A DNA stretch of 64,000 bases from Prillingera fragicola (taxonomy: Eukaryota > Basidiomycota > Tremellomycetes > Trichosporonales > Trichosporonaceae). Positions within the stretch are counted from its first letter, which is position 1. Every line of letters starts with the position of its first letter. Shown piece by piece: positions 48,425-60,149 of the stretch. The translations under genes and the position numbers were made by a program. The stretch lies in assembly GCA_002335605.1 (NCBI GenBank), contig BEDY01000005.1, forward strand, positions 620,001 to 684,000, written 5' to 3'. The notes under the pieces were generated by a model. That model saw only the letters and a program-made list of their open reading frames with translations, was not told the origin of the DNA and did not search any database.

Positions 48425-50104
48425 CTACTGCTGCACACAGACATCACGCACCTCCTTGCCCAGCTTTGAGTTTCTGAACCGGCCAAGACCCTCAAGGAGC
48501 TCTCGTTCTTCAAGAGACAGCTCGGGCTCTGGCTCCACAGGGATGCCAATGTTGACTCCAATACCACCGTTCAGGACGTTAAGGCCGCGGCGCTTGTTCG
48601 GAGCATCAGGCTCTGGGTCGAGCAGAGCAAGTTTGCGCTTCAATATCGCAGTAAAGGGATGTGCCGGGTCGGATGGTTGAGGAGCCGCGGCAAGTGCGAA
48701 CGGAAACATGTCAGTGCTGCCGCGCACCCCACGCCCACGCTCGATGCCTTCGCGCCTCTCGAGCCCGCGAATTACAAAGCGTCCGTCGTCATCCACAGCG
48801 GGCTCGCACTTGGGAAACGTCATCCGCGTGAGAGCAATGAGCTCGATAGGGTTGAGAAGACGCAGATCTCGTGGTCCCGACGCATGATCCTCTGCGTCTA
48901 CAGGCGTGGTCGAGTCGTGGTCGCGCTCAGCATCCGAAGCGGCATTGTGCAGATTGCTCTCGTCCGGGCCGGAAGGAAGAAACGAGTTGATGTCGTCCAT
49001 CTCAGCCTCGGCGTCCGGCGCCGCCATGTTGGCTTCGAACTCTTTGAGCTCAGCGTCCGTCGCCGCGGCGGCATCGCTTTGGTCTTGTCCTGACTCGTCG
49101 CCAGCATCTGGGATCAGGCTGGAGAAGCGAGCGGCGTAGGCCGAGTAAAGCTCAGTCTGAGATAGTGTTGGAGGAGCCGCTGGATCGGACTGGTGCTGGA
49201 AGTTGGAGAGTAGCCAGGTTGTGCTCCGCAATGGCTCGACAAGAGACTCGACACCGCGGTCCCACTCAGCATCGCTGGCTATACCATCCTTGTCGCGCAG
49301 TCCGCGCAAAACATAATCGCCCTCGTCACGCGCCATTTCGCATCCAGGGAACGTAACACACGCAAGCTGAATCAGCTCCTGGCCACCGAGTAGCGGCGCG
49401 GAGGCACCATACGGGTCAAAGCGATGCTTGTACGCATTGTACAGATTCAGCTGCGAGACGGCGGACGTGGGTGGGCCAGGGCGGTATGTCACTTGTAACC
49501 TGAATATTAGCATCCAAAAAGCTTGAGAGGTCCATTACACCCACCATCCAGATGCGCGTCCTGGCTCTTCCATCCCCTCGAGGTCCACGAGGCCACGCAG
49601 CTTGTTGCGCCGTTGCCGAAAGTACTCGCGAATTTTGTTCCACGGCCTGCCAGTTCGCTCTGCCAGCATCTCCAAATCCTTTTTACCTGGATTGGGATTC
49701 CTTGCGTAAAACTCACGCAGCACTATGAGTTGCTGCGAGTTCGTGAGCGGGCTGTCTGGCGCCTGACGGTGAGGTGCGCCAAACGCGAATGGGAGTGCTG
49801 ACGAGCTACCCGAGCCGCCTGCGCGTCCTGATCGTTGATAAGCCGGCGGAGGAGGTGGACCTTGACCTGGTTGGGGAAGACGAGGGTCGGGGCTGCCGCC
49901 AGCGCTTCGCTGCACGCTGAGGCCATGTCGGTGAGGGCTGTCACTGCCGTGTCCATGATGATCGTGACCGGCCTCCGCGACTGCCGCTGCAACTGCCTCG
50001 ACTGCCGCAGCAGCAGCAGCCTGGTTTGCGAGCTCAGATGACATGTCCATCTGGCCCGCAATCGTGTCTTGTGCCTGCTCTGGGCTAGGATAGTCCTCGG
50101 CCAT
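48425..50104 (-). CDS. Homeodomain protein with duplicated C-terminal module
   Basis: Probable DNA-binding protein in the nucleus. Start MAEDYPSPEQAQD at 50104 (ATG at 50146 is also in frame). A poly-Ala and His-rich region precedes a homeodomain: LTNSQQLIVLREFYARNPNP, LEMLAERTGRPWNKI and recognition helix IREYFRQRRNKLR. Compared with the usual W-F-x-N-x-R it has Tyr for Trp48 and Gln for the nearly invariant Asn51. An intron (donor GTGGGT, about 49543) joins SGW to LQVTYRPGPP. Two copies of one module follow: LYNAYKHRF..ELIQLACVTFPGCE..YVLRGL and LYSAYAARF..ELIALTRMTFPKCE..FVIRGLERREG, the second interrupted by about 85 acidic residues. I do not see the WFxNxRxR helix of classical HD1/HD2 mating factors, so identity with SXI1 or SXI2 is doubtful. 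Confidence 0.75.
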
Positions 50105-50376
50105 GGATGGATGATGTTGATGGAGCAGTTGAGTGGAGGTTGTCAACGAGGGAAGAATGCAGGGAAATTCGACTGGGGAAAATGGCTTGGGTGTAATGGA
50201 CTATGATTCAATTTGTAATGGGATTAGCGGAAGTATTATTTGATTAGCCTCGCCTTCTTACTGGTGGCAACTGCAAAGAGTTTCAAGCTCCGTGCCTGGC
50301 AAGGAATTTCAGCGCAGACTACTTTGACCGCCGCGATACAATCTCGTTCAACCACCCAACCAGCCTGCAACTCACC

Positions 50377-52119
50377 ATGGCGACCCAGGTTCCCCCTCCC
50401 AAAAGGCAAAGGACGGCTTATGCTAAGTCGGTCATGCCTGCCGTGGCTCCCGAGCCCGAGGTGCCCGTCCCCTCCATCGTTGTGCAGTTCAAGGATGCCG
50501 AGAACGGAACGACCCTTGGACCCGCAGTAACTCTTCCTGCCGACACTGCCCGTGATGTGCTTCAAATGCTCGTGAACAAGCTCAAGGGAGAGGTAAATTT
50601 AATGTTATAGACTACCAGCTAACGTTTCAGGATGAGGACCCTCTTCCGTATGCTTTCCACCTTGTGCCCAAGACCATCGAAGGTACGACCCCGGCGCGTG
50701 TTGCCATCCACGAGTCGATCTTGAGCGACGCTCTTCGTCCTGCTGCCAGCAGCAGCACAACTCCCTCATTTTCGCCTGAAGACGTTTTCGAGCTGTGGTG
50801 TGAGCCACAGGCCGTCTTCCGCGTCCGCAACGTTGGCCGTTGCTCGGCAACGCTCACCGGCCATGGCTCGCCAATTCTGTGTGCGGCGCACTCGCCGACC
50901 GGTCGCTACGCTGCCACAGGATCAGGAGACGCAACATGCCGTGTGTGGGACATGGACACTGAGACTCCCAAGTGGACTCTTACTGGCCACAAGGGATGGG
51001 TCCTGTGCGTGGAGTGGGACGGACGCGAGAAGCTTCTTGCGACTGGCGGTCACGATGGACATGTCCGCTTGTGGGACCCCAAGACCGGACAGGCGGCTGG
51101 CCAGCCTCTGCTGGGTCACTCCAAGTGGATCACCAGTCTTGCGTTTGAGCCAGTCCATCTGATGAAGGGACATAGCCCCCGCCTGGCGTCCTCGAGCAAG
51201 GACGGCACCGTCCGCGTGTGGAACACCGCTACCCGCAAGCTCGAGTTCGTGCTTACTGGTCACGCCGCGAGTGTCAATGTTGTGCGCTGGGGTGGCGAGA
51301 ATGTCATCTACACTGGAAGCTCGGACCGCACCGTCAAGGTTTGGAGTGGTGTTGACGTGAGTGCGCCAGGTTGAGAATGAGTGAAGACACTGACGACTAT
51401 CAGGGCAAGCTCATTCGTACGCTTAGCGAGCATGCTCACTGGGTCAACACAATGGCTCTCAGCACCGACTTTGTTTTGCGCACTGGACCCTTTGATCACA
51501 CCGGCAAGGTGCCCAAGGACGACGAGGAGTGTAAGTTGTTGGCTATTCTGAACGACCCGCCGGCTGACATTGTAGTCAAATCCCTGGCGCTCGCCCGTTA
51601 TAAGGCCCAGACATCCAACCAGCCCGAGACCATGATCACGGGATCTGATGACCACACTCTTTTCCTCTGGCCCGAGCAGGCGTCTGCCTCGTTCTCGACG
51701 GCTGCCACGCCCAAGAAGCCTCTTGCCCGTCTCACGGGCCACCAGAAGCAGGTCAACCACGTCGCCTTCTCGCCCGATGGACGCTTTATTGCGAGCGCAG
51801 GCTTTGACAACGGCGTTAAGCTGTGGGAGGGTCGCACAGGCAAGTTTGTTGCATCACTACGTGGCCATGTCGCCGCAGTGTACCGTGTGGCGTGGAGTGC
51901 CGACTCGCGCATGCTCGTGAGCGCGAGTAAGGACTCTACGATCAAGTTGTGGAACCTCAAGACATTCAAGATCAAGACTGATCTGCCTGGCCACACGGAT
52001 GAAGTGTACTGTGTCGATTTTGTTGCCGACAAGGTTGTCAGTGGTGGACGGGATAAGACGGTCAAGATGTGAGTAAAACAGTCAAGCAGTGTACTGACGT
52101 TATCAGCTGGCGCCATTGA
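50377..52119 (+). CDS. RSA4: Notchless-type ribosome assembly factor Rsa4
   Basis: WD40 protein (Rsa4/NLE1) that docks the AAA machine Rea1/Midasin on nucleolar pre-60S particles. Starts MATQVPPPKRQRTAYAKSV at 50377. The N-terminal NLE (ubiquitin-like, MIDAS-binding) domain includes VVQFKDAENGTTLGPAVTL and LQMLVNKLKGEDEDPLPYAF. Eight WD blades follow (GHGSPILCAAHSPTGRYAAT .. to HTDEVYCVDFVADK). Four short introns: about 50594, 51357, 51531 and 52071, the last joining AAGAT to CTGGCGC for the end TVKIWRH, TGA at 52117. Divergent from the homeodomain gene with 272 bp between start codons. The codon choice is strongly biased to C-ending codons, as expected of a well-expressed gene. Confidence 0.94.
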
Positions 52120-52538
52120 TCTAGATTAGAATGTAGTGGGTATTCCTTTGGTGCTGTCGGGAGCAAGCAGCTGTCCGTGGTTATGCATGTCTACAGATAG
52201 ACTTTTGGGCTCTGCGATTTACTCGGATGAACGGCCACTGTGCTTCGTTGAGGACATTGGGGCACTCGCAGATTGTGTTACTCGACCGCTAATGGTTGCT
52301 GTGTCTTCTCTTTTCGATCATTTCGAGTCGATTCTCGTAATTCTCATGTATGCATGTGTGCATGGAGTCGTGGCCAAGATGGAATAGATGGGATACGGTG
52401 AGTGTTGAACTGACTCGAGATAAAAGGGGGTGCTCGAATAATTTTGAGACCACAATACAATATATGAACTTTGGGATCTTTACGAGATCATCGCGTTCAC
52501 AATACAACCCACATAGAGACTAGAAAGCGCAAGCAGAC
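52120..52538. other. RSA4-SES1 intergenic region
   Basis: 419 bp between tandem genes, AT-rich towards 52430-52510 (ATAATTTTGAGACC, ACAATATATG). It is likely the RSA4 terminator followed by the SES1 promoter. No gene is seen. Confidence 0.55.
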
Positions 52539-54166
52539 ATGATTGACCTTCTTTACTGTGAGTGTGCAGTTATGTAGAGCTGTATGCGCACCGCTGCCCG
52601 TACACTCTGGTACTCTCTTGCGTCAGAGTGTGCTAACCATCACAGTCCAGGAGGACAAGGGCGGCAACCCCGAGGTCGTGCGCGAGTCCCAGCGCAAGCG
52701 TGGCGCGCCCGTAGAGCTCGTTGACGAGGTCATTGAGATTTTTGCCCAGCACAAGGCTGGTGAGTCTGCTTCGACTCGCAACCGCTTTCACAGCTGATCT
52801 GTGCTCTTTGTGCCTCTCTGCTTCTAATCTTGAATGAATCCAACCTCGATGTCTGATCGCATACAGCCCAGTACGAAGTTGAGAGCGAGCGCCGTGCCGT
52901 CAACGCGCTTCAGAAGGAGATTGGCCAGATCAAGAAGGCCAAGGGAGACGCCACCGAGCTTCTTGCGCAGAAGAATGCGCTCGACAAGAAGATTGCCGAG
53001 TTGCAGGTCAAGGCGGTCGAGCTCGTCAAGCTGCGTGATGCCAAGGCCGGCAGGATAGGCAACATTGTTGACAAGGCGAATGCTGTCTCGATGACTGAGG
53101 TAAGACAAGCAGGCCGCTGAGAAATGTGTTGACAGTCCAGGACGACAACCCCGTTCTCAAGTTGTGGCACCCTGAGCCCAACCACAAGGGCAACTCTACT
53201 CTCCTCACCGTCGAGGACAAGAGCACCGACATTCTCCCCCACCACGAGGTCATGCAGCGTCTTGAGGCATTCGACATGGAGCGCGGCTCCAAGATCAACG
53301 GCCACCGCGGCTACTTCCTCACCAACGACGGTGTTGACCTGAACCAGGCCCTCATCAACTACGGTCTTGACTTTTTGCGCAAGCGCAGCTACAAGAAGAT
53401 CCAGGCCCCTTTCATGATGCGCAAGGAGATTATGGCCAAGACTGCCCAGCTTGAGGAGTTTGACGAGGCCCTCTACAAGGTCAGCGGCGGTGACGGCCAC
53501 GAGGAGAACGAGAAGTATCTCATTGCCACCTCGGAGCAGCCCCTCTCGGGAATGTACGCTGGAGAGAACATTGAGCCCAAGAGCCTTCCCATCCGCTACG
53601 CTGGTTACTCTACCTGCTTTAGGAAAGAGGCTGGCTCGCACGGCCGCGACACCTGGGGCATCTTCCGTGTTCATCAGTTTGAGAAGGTTGAGCAGTTCAT
53701 TATCTGTGACCCCGAGGAGTCGCCTGCCATGCTCGACTCTATGGTTGACATTGCCCGCGAGTTTTACGAGTCGCTCGAGATCCCTTACCGCGTGGTCAAC
53801 ATTGTCTCCGGCGGTCTCAACAACGCTGCCGCCATCAAGTACGACCTCGAGGCATGGTTCCCCTTCCAGGGCGAGTACAAGGAGCTTGTTTCGTGCTCCA
53901 ACTGCACCGACTACCAGTCCCGCTCCCTCGACGTCAAGCTCGGCTACAAGAAGGCCGGCGAGAAGGCCGGCTTTGTCCACATGCTCAACGGTACCCTGTG
54001 TGCCACTGAGCGTGCGTTGTGCTGCCTCGTCGAGAACTACCAGACCCCAGAGGGTATCCGCATCCCCAAGGCGCTGCAGCCTTACATGCAGGGCCGCGAC
54101 TTTGTGCCATTCACTGCCGAGCTCCCTCCCAAGAAGGCCGAGAAGAAGCCTGCCGGCAAAAAGTAG
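52539..54166 (+). CDS. SES1: Cytosolic seryl-tRNA synthetase
   Basis: Class II aminoacyl-tRNA synthetase that charges tRNA-Ser in the cytosol. Starts MIDLLY at 52539; after a 107-bp first intron it continues FQEDKGGNPEVVRESQRKRG. The N-terminal coiled-coil arm spans QYEVESERRAVNALQKEIGQ to LRDAKAGRIGN. Class II motifs: ALINYGLDFLRKRSYKKIQAP (motif 1), STCFRKEAGSHGRDTWGIFR (motif 2) with ATSEQPL before it, and TLCATERALCCLVENYQTPEG (motif 3). The basic tail KKAEKKPAGKK ends with TAG at 54164. Four exons; the last (from about 53141) is over 1 kb. Codon bias is very strong, as in highly expressed genes. About 465 residues, normal length. Confidence 0.96.
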
Positions 54167-54572
54167 AGCGAGTATGCGTGTGTAGCGTAGCACTTTGAGT
54201 AATGACATGAAAATGCAATGCATGGTCATGTCGGGGATAAACGGCGGCGGCGGACCCCCACCCACAGAGATGCCGAGGTGGTGGCCGTGTTGGCAGCGCA
54301 GAGCAGAGAATGCAGGGGCCAAGGGTAGAGGTGCATTCAGGCACGATGTCCAAGTTTATGAGAGGGTTTGTCACTGAGCGATGGCCAATTGGTCCTCGGC
54401 CGACGTTTGCCACACTCACCACACAAGAATTAGACCGCACACCCTCTTCTCCTCTCTCTCTCGACTCTTTAAAACTCTTTATTGAGACCACTATTCATCA
54501 AAGGCAGCTGTAGCAGTAAACATCTTCAGCAGCTTTGCATCCCCTCATTCACCCTTGTATACATACATCACC
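54167..54572. other. SES1-NFS1 intergenic region
   Basis: 406 bp between tandem genes, with a CT-rich leader (54430-54475, repeated CTCT) just before the NFS1 start. No gene is seen. Confidence 0.55.
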
Positions 54573-56465
54573 ATGAACCCCCTCCGCGCCGCCCGCCCGG
54601 CCGTCGCCACCCTCCGCGCAGCGAGGTCCGCCCGTCTCGCGAGGCCTGCCGCCGTTGCTGTTCGCACGCTCGTCACCCCCACCACTCCTTCTAGCGCCAG
54701 CGTCACCGAGGCTCCCGTCGAGGAGGAGACTGGTAAGTGACTTGGACCATTACTCTTTGCTGGCTGCGGAGGAAAGTGGAGCGCCAGGATTGAAAGGCAG
54801 TCACCATGGCCTTTGGAGCTGCTCGCCACTCCATTTATCCACCATGCATGGCAGCCAGCCTGTCTTGCAGTGGGGCTTACATGTTGGGGACAGCGAGCAA
54901 CCGTATTTTGTCACGGTTTTAGGCTGCCCACAATGTGCGCAACGCCAAATACTACTGTTTTGCCAACTCCACACTTTCCACATTGCGTATCAACTCGGGC
55001 TAACGTCAACAGAACTGCATGGCTTCAAGCTCAGCCCAAAGGCTAGCAAGGGTGGCCCTATCAACGGCCGCCCAATCTACCTCGACATGCAGGCCACCAC
55101 GCCCATGGACCCCCGTGTCCTCGACCGCATGATGCCGTTCTTCACCGAGCAGTATGGTAACCCCCATTCTCGCACGCACGCATATGGATGGGAGGCCGAG
55201 GGCGCCGTCGAGGAGGCGCGCGAGCACCTTGCATCGCTCATCGGTGCTGGCCCCAAGGACCTCGTGTTCACCTCGGGTGCTACCGAGAGCAACAACATGA
55301 TTGTCAAGGGCATTGCCAACTTCCACAAGGGCAAGAAAAAGCACATTATCACCACCCAGACCGTAAGTAGCTATTGGGAGCTGAGAATGCTAGAGAGGGA
55401 AGGGAATACGGCAAGCCGAAGTGTTCGCCACTCGGCGTCACCGTTGAATTAGACGACGGTGGATCACCGCTAACCCCATCAGGAGCACAAGTGTGTCCTT
55501 GACTCGTGCCGTTTCCTCTCCACCCAGGGCTTTGAGATCACCTACCTCCCCGTCGGCAAGACTGGCTTGGTTTCACTCGAGGAGCTCCGTGCCGCCCTCA
55601 GGCCCGACACCTCGCTCGTGTCAATCATGGCCGTTAACAACGAGATTGGTGTCATCCAGCCTCTTGCCGAAATCTCGCGTGTCATCAAGGAGTACGCTAA
55701 GGAGGCCGGCGTATCCAAGCCTCTGTTCCACACGGACGCTGCACAGGCTGTGGGCAAGATCCCCATGGACGTCGAGGCTATGGGCATTGACGCCATGTCG
55801 ATCTCTGGCCACAAGCTTTACGGCCCCAAGGGTGTTGGAGCTGCCTACGTTCGTCGTCGCCCCCGTGTCCGTCTTGAGCCCCTCATGCACGGTGGTGGTC
55901 AGGAGCGTGGTCTCCGCTCTGGTACCGTCCCCGCACCGATTGTCGTCGGTCTCGGCGAGGCTGCCCGTCTCGGCAAGGCCGAGATGGCTGCCGACCACGC
56001 TCACATCTCGGCCCTCTCAGAGCGCCTGATCAAGGGTATCACCAGCCAGGTCGAGCACGTTGTTCGCAACGGCGACCCCGAGCACGGTTACCCTGGCTGC
56101 GTCAACCTGTCGTTTGCCTACGTCGAGGGCGAGTCTCTGCTCATGGCCCTCAAGGACGTTGCCCTCTCTTCAGGATCGGCATGCACCTCTGCCTCGCTTG
56201 AGCCCAGTTACGTCCTTCGTGCCCTCGGTGCGACCGACGACATGGCCCACTCGTCGCTTCGTTTCGGCATTGGCCGCTTCACCACCGAGGCCGAGATTGA
56301 CCTCGTTGTCAACCGTATCGTCCAGGTCGTCAACCGTCTCCGCGACATGAGCCCGCTCTGGGTAAGTCGAACTCTCTCGTTTCTCCAGAACTCGCTAACC
56401 TTTATGTTTAGGAAATGGTGCAGGAAGGTATTGACTTGTCGACTGTCACTTGGTCTTCGCACTAG
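54573..56465 (+). CDS. NFS1: Mitochondrial cysteine desulfurase Nfs1
   Basis: PLP enzyme that takes sulfur from cysteine for iron-sulfur cluster assembly on Isu1 and for tRNA thiolation. The N-terminus [19 protein letters not shown] is an Arg/Ala-rich presequence. Mature part: [42 protein letters not shown], the PLP-lysine motif [12 protein letters not shown] (about 55800) and the mobile catalytic-cysteine loop [17 protein letters not shown] (about 56170). The last exon ends [20 protein letters not shown] at 56463. The first intron (54735-55013, 279 bp) is five times longer than usual here and joins VEEET to ELHGFKLSP. The second, about 55363-55481, is also long. It is strongly codon-biased and no residue is missing. 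Confidence 0.95.
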
Positions 56466-56945
56466 ACGTCGAACAGAGCAGTGTGAGATGACGAGGTGGG
56501 CGTCAGAGATGAGTTCGAGAAGTGTAGTGGGTCGGATCAGTAACCACACCATTTTTACGTAAGACGAGATGTACGTTTCATGTAGAGACGTAGGGATTGG
56601 ACAAATGATGGCATGCCGTGAAGTGTATGTGAAGGGGAAGAAGAGGAGGGGGTGGCGGGAGGATGGAGGAAAGACCATGGAAATCCGATGGGAAGATGAT
56701 GGCCGAGACGAGAGCTGTCAGATCTTGTCCGTAGTATTGCCATCGGCCAGTACGTGTAGGAAACAACAAGGTGACGACCTGCCCCGCTGTCCAAAAATGT
56801 AGGATGGGAAGCACCCAGATGCTCATGCAACGGATTCATGTAGACTGCTAGAGATACAACAGAGTGGGTCGGCTCGTGGCGCAAGGAGCGTGCAAAATGA
56901 CGGAGAAGACAAGGGTCGATGGGATGGCCAGGTAGAAGCGCACTC
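56466..56945. other. NFS1-SUS1 convergent spacer
   Basis: 480 bp between converging 3' ends, with a purine-rich stretch at 56632-56680 (GGGGAAGAAGAGGAGGGGG). No gene is seen. Confidence 0.55.
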
Positions 56946-57684
56946 TTAGACGCGCTCGACCTCGCGTTCCAAAACGGCCTCGATCTCACGGACAACTGCC
57001 TCACGGACACTGTCCGATACCAGGCCTTGCTTGTCAGCTGTGCGAGGGATGAAGGTCAGCCAGAAGTTCTCACCATCGGCAGCTGGCTTGACGTCGGCTA
57101 CGAGCTTGGCAAGGCTTGGTGCGTTCTGCTTGCGCGCCTTTTCTGTGCATCGTTAGCGTATGATCTGGAAGATCGTAATAGCAAGAGAATAGGAGATCCA
57201 GCTGGGATGACTGGCGCCGCCTCCAGTCAGAGTGCACGGAGGAAGAAACGGTTCTGAGTGATTTCTCTTCTCAGCTCCCAAGCTGATGACACAAAACACA
57301 TTACGCGCTAGTCGCGCGCAGAAAGGGGGTATCGCAATGCGGCCAACTGGAAGGAAGCATTGGGCTGCACTCACCTTTGGCCAAGTCCTTGAGGTCATCA
57401 TCAAAGCCCGACTCCTCGAGTTGTGCGCGGAGGAGACGAGATATCCTGTGATGTAAGCTACCGAGTCTTTGCAAAGTTCATCGCAAGCTCTTGGAGTTGT
57501 CTAAAAGAGTCCAGGTGATGCGAATGCGCTGCAAGACCTTGGCCAGTGATGCGAAATCACTGTGGCCCGACGCATGGCTGCTTGTTCCCCCTTGCTTTGC
57601 CGGCACTCACCGCTCCCAGTCTCCCGTCTCTAGCAAGCGCCGACGAATTTGGTCGAGCGCTGCTTCATTTGCGTCGTTGGACAT
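56946..57684 (-). CDS. SUS1: Sus1/ENY2 mRNA export and SAGA factor
   Basis: Small helical protein shared by the SAGA deubiquitinase module and the TREX-2 mRNA export complex at nuclear pores. Four exons: 57611-57684, 57375-57445, 57074-57142, 56946-57037, giving 101 residues in phase, the normal family size. Starts MSNDANEAALDQIRRRLLET, then GDWERISRLLRAQLEESGFD, the conserved LLR..L..SG helix pair, DDLKDLAKEKARK, LVADVKPAADADKQGLVSDS and VREAVVREIEAVLERE. The last intron is only 36 bp (57038-57073). The exons are short and scattered and no exon exceeds 92 nt, so the gene is easy to miss. Yeast SUS1 is likewise unusual in having several introns. Confidence 0.85.
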
Positions 57685-58016
57685 GCTGATGGCTTGATGT
57701 GCCGGTTTGTGAGGAGAGGGCAATGCCAGACTCGACCGAGGAGAGGTTGGTGGAGGCAGTCAAGGTTGTGACGGAAGTATTTTGGCGATATCGTCAACAC
57801 GCTAATGACGGCAGGCAGGTTCAGACGTCTGTGTCGAGGAGCGTAACCACATAAAGCAAGAATGCATTTGGTTTTGATAGGGTAGGGTACAGATCCAAAG
57901 ATTTAACTCCTGCTGTTCTGAATTGTCACTCGTACAGGCAAACAAGAAAAGCAGTACTGTCCTGCTTGCAACTGATTGGCACTGGTGTGAATAGCCACAC
58001 CACCGCCGCCACAACA
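57685..58016. other. SUS1 upstream / transporter downstream spacer
   Basis: 332 bp between two minus-strand genes. No gene or clear repeat is seen. It should hold the SUS1 promoter and the transporter terminator. Confidence 0.5.
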
Positions 58017-60149
58017 CTATAGGTTGGCGAAGAGGAGACCGACGACAACGTAGATGAGCGTGAGGGGCGGCGTCAAAACAGCATAAGACCATGAAATGGT
58101 CTTGGAAATGAGGCGCTCAAAGGCATCACCGCTGGCGGCTTGTGTGATTTGGGCGAGAGTGAGAGCGGGAGGGCTGGAGACGAGCAAGACTGCGCAAAGG
58201 ATGAAGACGGGGTCCGCCGCGGCGGGGAACAGATCGTAGCGCGCAATGAGGGCAATGAAGGGGAGGAAAATCAGAGGGCACACAACCATGCGGCTAATGA
58301 CTGCCACAAAAACGGTGCGGTCTTCGCCAGGGTACATGGCGCGGGTCTTGGCGTTCTGCTCTGCCGACTCCTTCCACTTGCGAACCTGGGCCTTGATGAA
58401 GCCCTTGATTCCCTTCTCCTCTTCTTCATCGACGGGAAGGGTAATGGCTGGGGGAGGAGTGTAGAAAAAGGCGCCAAGGACGACAAGGGTGACAGGAACT
58501 GCAAATGTCAGTATCTTCCTACAGTCCAAGACGTACTTGAGCATTGACCGGCAGACTTGACCGCATGCACAAAGGGGACCGCAGCATTAAGCTTGGCCTG
58601 GAGGGGCGGAATGAGCGCAATGAAGATTGACAAAAGGGCTGCCCAGGTCGGCACAGTCATGAACGAGTTAAAGGTTGCCCATGCCGACTTGAGCTTGTGC
58701 TTGGTCTTTTGCAGAGCCAGAGCCCAGCCGCTGCGAGACGGCGAGATACGACGGCGGAGACTGTTTCGACCGCCCCACTCTTCGTCATCCTCGCCTTCGC
58801 TCTCGCTGCTGTCCTCGGCCACGTCCACAAGGTGCCGAGAGCGAGGTTGTTCAGGCAGACCCCAGAACTCGCGTCCGGAGTCAGTCCGGGAGAGGGAACG
58901 ACGACGCCTAAAGCCGTTGAACGAACCGCGACGGGGGAGGCTCGCAGCCCTACGGGGAGCGTGCACAGTTGAATGGAGCAAGTTGGCGGAGGTGCTAGTC
59001 TGGTCAAGGGGAAGCGACGGCGACGGAGACGTGACGCGCCCCGGCGAAGGGCTCATTGTTCTGTGACGGAACGGCGTGCTGCCGATGTGGCGACCAGCGG
59101 CGTCCGAGAATGGATCACGGTCGTGCTCGTGGATAAGGGGGGTAGACAGCATCTCGGGCTCCTCGTGGACGCCGCCGCCATTTGCGGTACCGTTTTCAGC
59201 AGCCTCCAGTATAGGCGAGAGCTCCGCGTGCTCGCTTGGTTGTTCCGCAGGCTGAGAGTCGTCGGCGCTGGACAAGAGCTTGACGCCCCAGGACCAACGA
59301 AGCTAGATGTCAGTTGTACCCTGGCAATTCTGACTTACGATCATGCCCAAGGTTGAGTACAGAACCATGTAGGTAAGTGCACGACCCAACATCTGGTCCT
59401 TGGAGTCGTCCTTGCCCCATTTGAGACCGGGGACAACAACCACTAGAGACTGTACGAGCGCAATGGGCAGCGAATTGCTGTTCTGGAACATTGCCGCGCA
59501 CATGGCGAATGCACTTGGGTGTCAGCCTGGCCAAAGTGGCACACAACTCACGTCTGCGACTTTTTCAGGCGGAACACCTTGGAAAGAACGTATGCAACAG
59601 CAGCGGACACGCTGGTGATCAAGACAAAGCTGGCATATTAGCAAGAGTTATACCACAGCACGCGGCGAAACGCTCACCCGAGGGGAATAATCCACATCTC
59701 CTTGAGCTTTGCAGGTGTGAGAGAGAAGGCTACCTGTGATGCTGCATCAGCGCTCTGAACGGACAGGTCGCCCGGCTGCATACCTTCGAGAAGAGAAGGG
59801 CCGGGGTGAAAAGGGAGACATTGATGACGTTCAGCTTACGCTGGGTCGCCTTGTCCGTCACGCCAGTGGAGGCGAGGATATAGCCTGCCAGGCATAGCAA
59901 GAAGACTTCAGTGATGGACTGTGGTTGTGTAAGCACAGATTGGTGAAAGCAAGAATGTGGAATTGCTCGTGTGAGCACGCTAACGCGGGGCCTCCAACAG
60001 GAGGCTCGGGTGATACGCACCTGAAAGACGGTGAGAAGAAGAGTTTCGACTGGATATCGCAATTCGCGATTAGTGGTCAGCTTTGGAAACGTGGGTCGAG
60101 TTCAATACGACGACTCACTGGGTAGAGCGTGCGCGGTTACCTCAGCCAT
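58017..60149 (-). CDS. Auxin efflux carrier family membrane protein
   Basis: Member of the auxin-efflux-carrier (AEC/PIN-like) family found in fungal ER and plasma membranes; the substrate in fungi is unknown. Exon 1 is 60119-60149 (MAEVTAHALP plus one base) and exon 2 only 29 nt (60021-60049), giving IETLLLTVFQ. Then SITEVFLLCLAGYILASTGV, NVINVSLFTPALLFSKV, MWIIPLG, SVSAAVAYVLSKVFRLK, AAMFQNSNSLPIALVQSLVV and LTYMVLYSTLGMI. The central loop is about 170 residues, acidic and Ser/Arg-rich (SSADDSQPAEQ to SESEGEDDEEWG). C-terminal helices include VPTWAALLSIFIALIPPLQ, ILTFAVPVTLVVLGAFFYTP and VFILCAVLLVSSPPALTLAQ, ending YVVVGLLFANL, stop at 58017. The two-block, ten-helix layout fits the family. 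Confidence 0.88.

Noticed and set aside
48425..50104. Calling the homeodomain gene SXI1 or SXI2
   Set aside because: The recognition helix and the duplicated C-terminal module do not resemble the classical mating homeodomain proteins, so no symbol was assigned.
54735..55013. Possible C/D-box snoRNA in the long NFS1 intron
   Set aside because: No RTGATGA box C with matching CTGA box D at the expected spacing was seen.
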